Assembly (NCBI GenBank): GCA_947594335.1
Contig: CANQEC010000017.1
Coordinates: 1 to 19,329, forward strand
DNA length: 19,329 nt
Direction of reading: 5' to 3'
From: an uncultured Lachnospiraceae bacterium
Lineage (GTDB): Bacteria > Bacillota > Clostridia > Lachnospirales > Lachnospiraceae
Made by a program: the position numbers and the translations under genes. Below, piece after piece: positions 8,620 through 14,290 of the stretch; position 1 is the first letter of the stretch, and each line of letters begins with the position of its first letter. A model generated the notes under the pieces. It did no database searches. It had not been told where the DNA came from and worked only from the letters and a program-made list of their open reading frames with translations.

Positions 8620-8646
8620 TTCACTTTTTTGCAGATGTGAATTTTT
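8620..8646 (+). terminator. Weak intercistronic terminator after the SBP gene
   Basis: TTCAC (8620-8624) pairs with GTGAA (8637-8641) around a 12-base loop, followed directly by TTTTT (8642-8646). Two extra wobble pairs are possible. It sits 6 bases after the SBP stop. The short stem suggests partial termination, which would leave less permease mRNA than SBP mRNA. Confidence 0.4.
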
Positions 8647-8671
8647 CGGGTCAATAACAGAATTGAAAGAA

Positions 8672-8714
8672 GGGCTGCTGTAAAATGTGATGTTCCCGCA
8701 TTTTGCGGCAGCCT
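8672..8714 (+). other. 18-bp intercistronic RNA hairpin
   Basis: Bases 8672-8689 pair with 8697-8714 over 18 consecutive positions, counting G-U pairs, around the 7-base loop ATGTTCC. Wobbles at several positions with no mismatch suggest the structure matters as RNA. No U tract follows, so it is not a classical terminator. Stable hairpins between an SBP gene and its permease genes are known in malE-malF-type operons to protect the upstream message. Confidence 0.6.
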
Positions 8715-8761
8715 GCTTTATGCACAGGCTTGTGCAGAGAAAACAGCTGCTGCCGCAGCAC

Positions 8762-8822
8762 ACGAGCCGCGCGGCGATCAGGAGGGAAACTGCCTCCTGA
8801 TCGATCCAGTGCACAGGCTCGT
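8762..8822 (+). other. Two-level hairpin in the SBP-permease gap
   Basis: CGATCAGGAGG (8775-8785) and CCTCCTGATCG (8793-8803) form a perfect 11-bp stem with a 7-base loop. It is enclosed by ACGAGCC (8762-8768) pairing with GGCTCGT (8816-8822). A further small hairpin, TGCACA-GGCT-TGTGCA, lies at 8721-8736, and its TGCACAGGCT recurs one base earlier in phase at about 8810-8819 as GTGCACAGGCT. The 269-base gap 8615-8883 thus holds structure rather than a gene; short reading frames there lack start signals and family features. Confidence 0.5.
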
Positions 8823-8848
8823 ATAATCTGAGCAGTGCGCGCTTTCAA
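8822..8848 (+). promoter_or_regulatory. Possible internal -10 and CcpA cre-like site before permeases
   Basis: TATAAT at 8822-8827 is a perfect -10 hexamer, but no good -35 is found 16-18 bases upstream. On the minus strand, 8848 to 8834 reads TTGAAAGCGCGCACT, matching the catabolite-response pattern WTGNAANCGNWNNCW at all but one fixed position. A cre over a start region would repress permease transcription when a preferred sugar is present. Both calls are tentative. Confidence 0.3.
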
Positions 8849-8883
8849 TTCTGCTTCAGTCAGGTGTATAAGGAGGTTGAAAG

Positions 8884-9789
8884 GTGAAAAGAAAATTAAA
8901 CGGCGGAGCTAAAATGGGTTTCCTGTTTGCGCTGCCCGCGGCAATCTACATGCTGGTATTCATCGGTTATCCGATGATCCAGAATATTATCCTCAGTTTT
9001 AAGAATGTGGACGTCTACACGTTCGCGCAGCCCGCGAACCAGAAATTTGTCGGACTTCAGAATTACATAGAGCTGTTTGTAAGCGGAAATTCCATTCTGA
9101 CCAAGGCGATCATCAATACGCTGGTCTTTACGGTCGGTTCTATCTTCTTCCAGTTTATCATCGGCTTTGCCCTGGCGCTTCTTTTTAATAAAAAATTCCC
9201 CGGATGCTCGTTCTTCCGCGGCGTCACGATGATCTCGTGGCTGCTTCCGGTAACGGTCGCGGGACTTCTCTTTAAATTCATGTTCGCAAGCTCCGGCGGA
9301 ATCATCAATCAGTTCCTGGTGGCTTTACACATTCTGGATAAGCCCATGGACTGGCTGCTCCAGCCAAAATCGGCTATGGTCGCGATCATAGTGGCGAACA
9401 TCTGGATCGGTATTCCGTTCAACATGATGCTGCTGATCACAGGTCTGACAACAATCCCGTCGGATGTTTATGAAAGCTGTAATCTGGACGGCGCAAACAA
9501 GGTACAGACGCTGTTCTGGGTTACGATTCCGATGATCAAGCCGGCGATCATGTCGGTGCTGACACTGGGTTTTGTCTACACGTTTAAAGTATTCGACCTT
9601 GTCTGGGTTATGACAAAGGGAGGGCCGATCAACTCCACGGAGCTGGTTTCCACCTACGCGTACAGGCTTTCCTTTGAGGAATTTCAGTTCAGCAAGGGCG
9701 CGGCGGCGGCCAACGTTTTGTTTTTAATTCTGCTGGTCGTGGGAATCTTTTATATTAAATTAATCAATGAAGAGGAGGAGATCATGTAA
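8884..9789 (+). CDS. CUT1 sugar ABC transporter permease (MalF/UgpA type)
   Basis: A 301-residue inner membrane permease with six predicted membrane segments at about 11-33, 74-100, 113-135, 162-187, 222-244 and 275-292. The cytoplasmic coupling (EAA) loop is at about 197-216, YESCNLDGANKVQTLFWVTIP, with the invariant G of the motif. The GTG start at 8884 has AGGAGG 7 bases upstream. The end TAATG overlaps the next permease start by one base, so the two are translationally coupled. Together they form the membrane channel that receives sugar from the SBP. No transporter ATPase is encoded nearby; many Firmicutes CUT1 systems borrow a shared MsmK/UgpC-type ATPase encoded elsewhere. Confidence 0.93.
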   Translation: MKRKLNGGAKMGFLFALPAAIYMLVFIGYPMIQNIILSFKNVDVYTFAQPANQKFVGLQNYIELFVSGNSILTKAIINTLVFTVGSIFFQFIIGFALALLFNKKFPGCSFFRGVTMISWLLPVTVAGLLFKFMFASSGGIINQFLVALHILDKPMDWLLQPKSAMVAIIVANIWIGIPFNMMLLITGLTTIPSDVYESCNLDGANKVQTLFWVTIPMIKPAIMSVLTLGFVYTFKVFDLVWVMTKGGPINSTELVSTYAYRLSFEEFQFSKGAAAANVLFLILLVVGIFYIKLINEEEEIM

Positions 9790-10625
9790 TGGGTAAGAAA
9801 GAAAAAAGAAGCCGGATCATAGCCTTTGCCTTAGGCATGATTATTTTTGTTATATTGATTTTTCCTCTTTACTGGATGGTCGTCACAGCTTTAAAGACGC
9901 AGGTGGAAATTTTCCAGATTCCTACGCCGCTCTGGCCCGCCGACCTCACGCTTGACGCGTTCAAGGCGCAGATCTCCGCGTCGAGCGATACGCTGCGCGG
10001 CTTCAAAAACAGCGCGATCATAGCGGTAGGCGCAACGGCGATCTCAACGCTGCTTTCGATCCCGGCGGCTTACGGACTGGCAAGATTCCGCTTTGGCATG
10101 AAGAAAGCGCTGATCCTGTTTTTCCTGATTACGCAGATGCTTCCTTCCACGCTGGTGCTGACCTCCCTGTACATCATGTTCTCGAAAGTGAAACTGCTGA
10201 ACACCTACTGGGCTCCGATCCTTGCGGATGCGACGCTTGGCATTCCGTTCAGTATTATCATTCTGAGGACGTACTTCCTGTCGATCCCGAAGGAGCTGGA
10301 TGAAGCCGCAAACATCGATGGATGCGGCTACTGGAAATCCTTCTTCCTGATCATGCTCCCGATCGCGAAGCCGGGTGTGATCGTGGCGGCGGTGTTCTCT
10401 TTCGTCTACGCATGGGGCGATCTGATTTACGGGATCACATTTATTACCGACCCGACAAAGCGTCCGATTACATCGAGCATCTACAATTATGTACAGCAGT
10501 ATCAGACGCTCTGGAATTCTACCATGGCGTTCGGTATCATAGCAATCTCGCCGGTGGTGCTGATCTTCATCTTCATGCAGAAGTATATCGTCAGCGGTCT
10601 TACGAACGGTGCGGTAAAAGCCTGA
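9789..10625 (+). CDS. CUT1 sugar ABC transporter permease (MalG/UgpE type)
   Basis: A 278-residue permease, second half of the channel. Six membrane segments are predicted at about 10-32, 74-98, 107-130, 141-163, 197-219 and 244-264. The EAA loop at about 172-190 reads EAANIDGCGYWKSFFLIMLP, with the conserved E-A-A and the G nine residues on. The C-terminus KYIVSGLTNGAVKA is the typical MalG-family tail. The start codon shares a base with the stop of the first permease. The transcript ends at the strong hairpin at 10680-10714, which closes the operon. Confidence 0.94.
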   Translation: MGKKEKRSRIIAFALGMIIFVILIFPLYWMVVTALKTQVEIFQIPTPLWPADLTLDAFKAQISASSDTLRGFKNSAIIAVGATAISTLLSIPAAYGLARFRFGMKKALILFFLITQMLPSTLVLTSLYIMFSKVKLLNTYWAPILADATLGIPFSIIILRTYFLSIPKELDEAANIDGCGYWKSFFLIMLPIAKPGVIVAAVFSFVYAWGDLIYGITFITDPTKRPITSSIYNYVQQYQTLWNSTMAFGIIAISPVVLIFIFMQKYIVSGLTNGAVKA

Positions 10626-10679
10626 TCTTATAAAAAGAGCTGTCGGATTACAGTTTACACATGCACTGTTTTGCGAGGA

Positions 10680-10714
10680 CGAACAGGGGGAAAAGCCGCC
10701 CCCTGTTCGATTTC
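10680..10714 (+). terminator. Terminator of the ABC transporter operon
   Basis: CGAACAGGGGG (10680-10690) and CCCCCTGTTCG (10699-10709) make a perfect 11-bp GC-rich stem with an 8-base loop, followed by ATTTC on the plus strand. It lies 55 bases after the last permease and 6 bases from the end of the convergent minus-strand gene. The minus-strand side has no U tract, so it is mainly a plus-strand terminator. Confidence 0.8.
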
Positions 10715-11314
10715 TTATGGTATCAGCAGTCCGCACACCAGCACAAAATGGTGCGGCAGCCTGCCGCTCTCCATCCACTCAAGGTTCAGACCCATCAGTT
10801 TGCTGATCGTCAGGCCGACATTGCCGCCGAGCGACTCGATGGAATGGCGCATTGTCTCCGGGAAACGGCAGGGCCTTCCGGACGGCTTGCTGCACCCGGC
10901 CTTGCATCTGGCGCAGCTTCCGGCGGACAGGCTGATGCTGCCGGGATAAAGCTTTTCTTTTTCCAGAAGCTCCTCTGAAAGTTTTTCCTTTTCGGCCGGG
11001 AGCACGAGGGCAAGCAGCTTCTGCAGTTCCTCGGGCGTGTAGGTTTTGTTCCTCACATCCTCCCGGAAGATGATCTTGACGGCGATCAGCTGCAGCGTGC
11101 GGTATTTTCTCCAGTATGCTTCCACGTCGAAATCATACGGCGGGCAGGACCAGATCCGGTTGTAGTTCGGACAGGCCTCGCAGGCCGCGCGGAAGGCCGG
11201 TATATCGACGAAGCCCTCCAGATATTCGTCCACGGAAATAGAAGCCTCGCGGCGTTCTATTGTGTAAATTTCGATGTCTTTTGACGCAGACATTTCTCTG
11301 TTGGTGTTTTGCAT
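10715..11314 (-). CDS. DUF2284 cysteine-rich, predicted metal-binding protein
   Basis: A 199-residue protein with two cysteine groups. The first is Cys45, Cys48 and Cys57, in ACEACPNYNRIWSCPPYDF. The second is Cys134, Cys137, Cys141 and Cys149, in SCARCKAGCSKPSGRPCRFP. These and the tail GGNVGLTISKLMGLNLEW are typical of DUF2284, annotated as a predicted metal-binding protein and thought to hold iron-sulfur or zinc; no reaction is established. The start has GGAGG 11 bases upstream. It lies 29 bases after the 88-residue gene on the same strand, so both are probably read from the promoter at 11747-11775. It ends convergently against the ABC operon. Confidence 0.85.
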   Translation of the reverse strand: MQNTNREMSASKDIEIYTIERREASISVDEYLEGFVDIPAFRAACEACPNYNRIWSCPPYDFDVEAYWRKYRTLQLIAVKIIFREDVRNKTYTPEELQKLLALVLPAEKEKLSEELLEKEKLYPGSISLSAGSCARCKAGCSKPSGRPCRFPETMRHSIESLGGNVGLTISKLMGLNLEWMESGRLPHHFVLVCGLLIP

Positions 11315-11343
11315 TTCAATTAATACCTCCGATTTGATTGATT

Positions 11344-11610
11344 TCAGAACGATAATTCTTCCTTTTCCCAGTCGATTTCCTTATATTTGCGGTTCAGAAG
11401 CGCAAGCGCTTCCTCGTACCCTTCCTCAGAAAACGCGAAGTCAAAAAACTGCTTTTTATCGTCCGGCGTGGCCTCAAAGCCGAACGGTTCGGGATAGATG
11501 CAGACATTCAGTTTTTCCTCCTGCCTGATCAGGCGGTAGCGCATCTTTTTATAGCTCCCGTAAAACGGGGATTTTGCGATAAACTGCAGGGGGAGTATTT
11601 TGTCGATCAT
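11344..11610 (-). CDS. Unrecognised 88-residue protein
   Basis: I do not recognise a family with confidence. The 88-residue product is soluble, with a basic, aromatic first half (FIAKSPFYGSYKKMRYRLI) and an acidic, helical second half (FFDFAFSEEGYEEALALLNR). It has no signal peptide, no membrane segment and a single cysteine. The gene is supported by GGAGGG about 8 bases before the ATG, by an upstream promoter on this strand with a 17-base spacer, and by close spacing to the downstream DUF2284 gene. The sequence has the look of a folded cytosolic domain rather than a spurious frame. Confidence 0.75.
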   Translation of the reverse strand: MIDKILPLQFIAKSPFYGSYKKMRYRLIRQEEKLNVCIYPEPFGFEATPDDKKQFFDFAFSEEGYEEALALLNRKYKEIDWEKEELSF

Positions 11611-11700
11611 GGATTTCCCTCCATTTCTGGATGATTGGTTTCCTGCTTTTCAAAATTTCCCGCCGTATCATGCCCGGCAGGGGAGTTTGGGCAGGATTTG

Positions 11701-11732
11701 TGGCGGACGTAAAATATTTTCGTCATCCGCCA
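11701..11732. repeat. Imperfect inverted repeat with AAAATATTTT core in divergent region
   Basis: TGGCGGA (11701-11707) and TCCGCCA (11726-11732) are perfect arms. Inside them ACG (11707-11709) faces CGT (11721-11723) with a 2-base offset, and AAAATATTTT (11711-11720) is self-complementary at the centre. It starts about 8 bases into the predicted minus-strand transcript, so it could be a leader hairpin or an operator for that promoter. Confidence 0.5.
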
Positions 11733-11746
11733 TGAATTATGAAATG

Positions 11747-11775
11747 AGTATATAACACAAAAATGAATTAATCAA
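11747..11775 (-). promoter_or_regulatory. Promoter of the minus-strand pair
   Basis: Read on the minus strand, a -35 TTGATT (11775-11770) is separated by 17 bases from a -10 TATACT (11752-11747). Transcription should start near 11740, giving a leader of about 130 bases that contains the inverted repeat at 11701-11732. Confidence 0.6.
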
Positions 11776-11827
11776 TGCAAAAGCAGGAGATATCCAGACA
11801 AATGCGTGAAGCGGATTTATCACATAC

Positions 11828-11856
11828 TTGTCATGTGCGGACCCACATGTTAGAAT
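11828..11856 (+). promoter_or_regulatory. Promoter with spacer palindrome before the MNT/HEPN pair
   Basis: TTGTCA (11828-11833), a 17-base spacer and TAGAAT (11851-11856) make a good vegetative promoter. The spacer holds a perfect inverted repeat, CATGTG (11832-11837) and CACATG (11844-11849), touching both hexamers. A dimeric protein bound there would block polymerase. Nucleotidyltransferase/HEPN modules have been reported to autoregulate, so one of the two products is a candidate; this is inference. Confidence 0.65.
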
Positions 11857-11883
11857 GAACTGAAAATAAGGCTGCCGGGGGGG

Positions 11884-12264
11884 ATGTCTGTGAGAAAGTA
11901 CAATAATTTTGATCTGCACTTTATCTTTGATCTGAAAAATGAAAAGATCCATTTTCTGAACGCCGAATATGTCCATCCTCTCAAACAGGAGCTTGTGCAG
12001 GAACTTCAGCAGGATTTTCAGAAGGATTCAAATGTAAAGACCGTAATTGTATTCGGGAGCGGTGTGGAATTTCGCTGCAGTAGTTACAGTGATCTGGATC
12101 TGTGCATTGAACGTTATGACTGTGATCGGACTTTCCATTATGAAGCGGGAAGCCCGAATGAAGCGGTGGATCTGCTTTACGCGGACCGGGTCGGTGAACG
12201 GCTGCGCCGGGAAATTGAAGAAAAAGGGATCGTTGTTTATGACAGGGAGGGAGAGTATGTGTGA
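11884..12264 (+). CDS. Minimal nucleotidyltransferase (MNT) domain protein
   Basis: A 126-residue nucleotidyltransferase of the polymerase-beta superfamily. The active-site motif is visible as VIVFGSGVEFRCSSYSDLDL, a GS-x10-DxD pattern. A third acidic residue is likely in EAVDLLYAD. MNT proteins partner with HEPN proteins; in characterised HepT/MntA pairs the MNT protein adenylylates the HEPN partner and acts as antitoxin. About 45 residues precede the core, longer than minimal members. ATG 11884 follows a run of Gs that could act as a ribosome site; GTG 11890 is an alternative. The stop overlaps the HEPN gene by 8 bases, which supports a functional pair. Confidence 0.85.
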   Translation: MSVRKYNNFDLHFIFDLKNEKIHFLNAEYVHPLKQELVQELQQDFQKDSNVKTVIVFGSGVEFRCSSYSDLDLCIERYDCDRTFHYEAGSPNEAVDLLYADRVGERLRREIEEKGIVVYDREGEYV

Positions 12265-12775
12265 CATACGGCTTTTTCGGCGCGCCTATCTGGATTACCG
12301 CGTCGCGGAAAATCTTTTGAAGGTGCCGGAAAATGATGAAGCTTATATGAATACAGTGGCTTACCATCTGCAGCAGGCGGTGGAGAAGACCCTGAAAGCG
12401 TTTCTGGAATGTGCCGGCGTCACAGTTCCAAATACGCATGATATTGACCGTCTGGTTCGTATGTCCGGGAACAACGGTTCCCGTGCTGTTATCACGGAAT
12501 GGGTGGAGGATAAGGCAGATATGCTTACCCGCTGGGAAACGGACACCCGGTACGACATGGATTATTGTGTCGAGAAAGAAAAAGTCCTGAAAGGACTGAA
12601 AGAGGTAAAACATTTTCTGGAGATAAACGGGCTGAAAGAGGAACTTCGGGAGGAGCTTCAGGATCCTGCTGTAAGAGAAAGACTGGCATCTCTCTTCCCG
12701 AAAACGTATCGGCCTGCCAGTGATTTTGAGTGGAACTGCATGTATCAGGTCTTTCGGCGGAAGATGCCCGGATGA
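12257..12775 (+). CDS. HEPN domain protein, partner of the MNT protein
   Basis: Start chosen at ATG 12257. It has a GGGAGGGAG ribosome site, overlaps the MNT stop by 8 bases, and begins directly at the domain (MCDIRLFRRAYLDYRVAENL). A longer frame from 12047 would only translate the MNT gene in another frame. The 172-residue product matches the PF05168 HEPN fold: AYHLQQAVEKTLKAFLECAG, then PNTHDIDRLV. The catalytic R-x4-6-H motif of HEPN ribonuclease toxins is not visible; the expected place reads TRYDMDYC without histidine. Residues 125-172 form an extra charged tail. It may therefore be a non-catalytic partner, or a divergent toxin. Proven toxin function should not be assumed. Confidence 0.85.
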   Translation: MCDIRLFRRAYLDYRVAENLLKVPENDEAYMNTVAYHLQQAVEKTLKAFLECAGVTVPNTHDIDRLVRMSGNNGSRAVITEWVEDKADMLTRWETDTRYDMDYCVEKEKVLKGLKEVKHFLEINGLKEELREELQDPAVRERLASLFPKTYRPASDFEWNCMYQVFRRKMPG

Positions 12776-12852
12776 TGCGCTGCGGATTCTGGGAAAGGTG
12801 CGTATAAAAAAATATTGTCAGTGTCTGAAAGAAAGGCCGCCGGAACTAATCC

Positions 12853-12881
12853 TTTACTTTAAAAAAGTGTCAGGTTATAAT
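12853..12881 (+). promoter_or_regulatory. Promoter of the histidyl-tRNA synthetase-like gene
   Basis: TTTACT (12853-12858), a 17-base spacer and a perfect TATAAT (12876-12881). The leader would be about 38 bases, too short for a T-box, and no T-box GGTGG motif is seen in 12776-12925. This gene is thus probably not controlled by uncharged tRNA-His at this promoter. Confidence 0.7.
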
Positions 12882-12925
12882 AGTACGAAATTGCGCAAGG
12901 ATAAAGAAGAGAGGAGAACTATATT

Positions 12926-14191
12926 ATGAAATTTATCAAAACCCCGGTGAAGGGCATGTGCGACATGCTTCCGTCCGACATGCGCCTGCGGGAACACATT
13001 CTTTCGATGATCAAGGAGACGTATTCTTCCTATGGATTTATGCAGATTGAGACGCCTGTGATGGAGCACATCGAGAATCTGACATCCAAACAGGGCGGCG
13101 ACAATGAGAAACTGATCTTCAAGGTGATGAAGAGAGGCGCCGAGCTGTCCCGTGCGCTGGCAAAGGGTGACGGGGAGCTTGCGGACAATGGGCTCCGCTA
13201 CGATCTGACCGTGCCGCTTGCCCGCTATTACGCGAACAACAAGGAGAAGCTGCCAGCCCCGTTCAAAGCGCTTCAGATGGGAAATGTGTGGCGCGCGGAC
13301 AACCCGCAGAAAGGGCGTTTCCGCCAGTTTACGCAGTGTGATATCGATATTCTGGGCGACGAGACGAACCTTGCGGAGATCGAGCTGATCACGGCGACGG
13401 CCGACATGCTGTCCCGGATTTTTGCCGAGGTGCAGATCACGGATTTCACGGTTCATATCAATGACCGGCAGATCCTGCGCGCGGCCGCTCTGCAGGCAGG
13501 ATTTGCGGAGGAGGAGATCGGTTCCGTGCTGATCTCGCTGGATAAATTTGACAAGATCGGACTTGAAGGGATTAAGAAGGAGCTTTTTGAGAACGGCTAT
13601 GACGCGGGAGCAGTGGAGCGCTATCTGGGACTCTACACGGAAATTCCGGAAAACATCTCCGCAGCAGCATTCTGTGAGGGAATTTCTCCGGAATATCTGC
13701 CGCAGGGCACGGTGGAGGCGCTCGACGAGATCCTTTCCTGTGTGAGGCCGATGCTGAATCCAGGTGTCAAGATCGTGTTTGACCCGACGCTGGTGCGCGG
13801 CATGGGATACTATACCGGCCCGATCTTTGAGGTCAGTATCGACGATTATAATTTCTCGATCGCAGGCGGCGGCCGCTACGACAAGATGATCGGCAAATTC
13901 AGCGGACAGGACGTGTGTGCGAGCGGATTTTCAATCGGTTTTGAGCGAATCGTCACAATTCTGAAGGATCACATGGAGAATCCGTTCCAGATCAGCGAAA
14001 ACAATGTGGCGTTTCTGATCGAGAAAAGGGTTCCAATGGAACGCAGGCAGGAAATCTTTGCCCGGGCGAAGGAGCTGCGCGCGGCAGGTACCACAGTGAC
14101 AATTCAGCCGATGAAGAAGAACGTGAAGCGGCAGGTGGAGCTGCTTGAGGCGGAGGGATATACAAAATTTGAGAAGGTGTATGAAAAATAA
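12926..14191 (+). CDS. hisS: Histidyl-tRNA synthetase-like class II enzyme
   Basis: A 421-residue class II synthetase, expected to charge tRNA-His in the cytoplasm. Motif 2 is seen in GNVWRADNPQKGRFRQFTQC and motif 3 in ASGFSIGFERI. The histidine-specific signature is LVRGMGYYTGPIFEV with catalytic Arg291, followed by IAGGGRYDKM. The stretch LRYDLTVPLARYYANN resembles the eukaryotic/archaeal form rather than the E. coli type, which reads LRPEGT there. Only about 130 residues follow Arg291, against about 165 in E. coli, so the anticodon-binding domain lacks its last strand and helix. HisZ, the regulatory paralogue, is the alternative, but the intact histidine motifs and lack of his genes nearby argue against it. 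The ribosome site is AGAGGAG. Confidence 0.85.
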   Translation: MKFIKTPVKGMCDMLPSDMRLREHILSMIKETYSSYGFMQIETPVMEHIENLTSKQGGDNEKLIFKVMKRGAELSRALAKGDGELADNGLRYDLTVPLARYYANNKEKLPAPFKALQMGNVWRADNPQKGRFRQFTQCDIDILGDETNLAEIELITATADMLSRIFAEVQITDFTVHINDRQILRAAALQAGFAEEEIGSVLISLDKFDKIGLEGIKKELFENGYDAGAVERYLGLYTEIPENISAAAFCEGISPEYLPQGTVEALDEILSCVRPMLNPGVKIVFDPTLVRGMGYYTGPIFEVSIDDYNFSIAGGGRYDKMIGKFSGQDVCASGFSIGFERIVTILKDHMENPFQISENNVAFLIEKRVPMERRQEIFARAKELRAAGTTVTIQPMKKNVKRQVELLEAEGYTKFEKVYEK

Positions 14192-14234
14192 AAAGAAATA
14201 TTTTAAAACACGACAGTGACAAAATTCTGATTGC

Positions 14235-14248
14235 CTGTTTGCAAACAG
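14235..14248. promoter_or_regulatory. 14-base perfect palindrome before the methyltransferase gene
   Basis: CTGTTTGCAAACAG reads the same on both strands. It lies in the 99-base gap between the synthetase and methyltransferase genes. A possible weak promoter (TTGCCT at 14231, TATTAA at 14253, 16-base spacer) would place the palindrome between the hexamers, suggesting an operator. No terminator for the synthetase gene is visible here. Confidence 0.3.
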
Positions 14249-14290
14249 CAGATATTAAAATAAATGAATCATTAAAAAGGTGTGAAATAA

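Noticed and set aside
12047..12256. Longer N-terminus for the HEPN gene
   Set aside because: This stretch is the MNT gene in another frame and lacks a ribosome site. ATG 12257 has a good site and starts directly at the HEPN domain.
12776..12925. T-box leader before the histidyl-tRNA synthetase gene
   Set aside because: The predicted leader is about 38 bases, with no specifier loop or antiterminator motif and no terminator hairpin.
14192..14290. Terminator at the end of the synthetase gene
   Set aside because: The only hairpin-like sequence is the CTGTTTGCAAACAG palindrome, whose RNA stem would be short and is not followed by a U tract.
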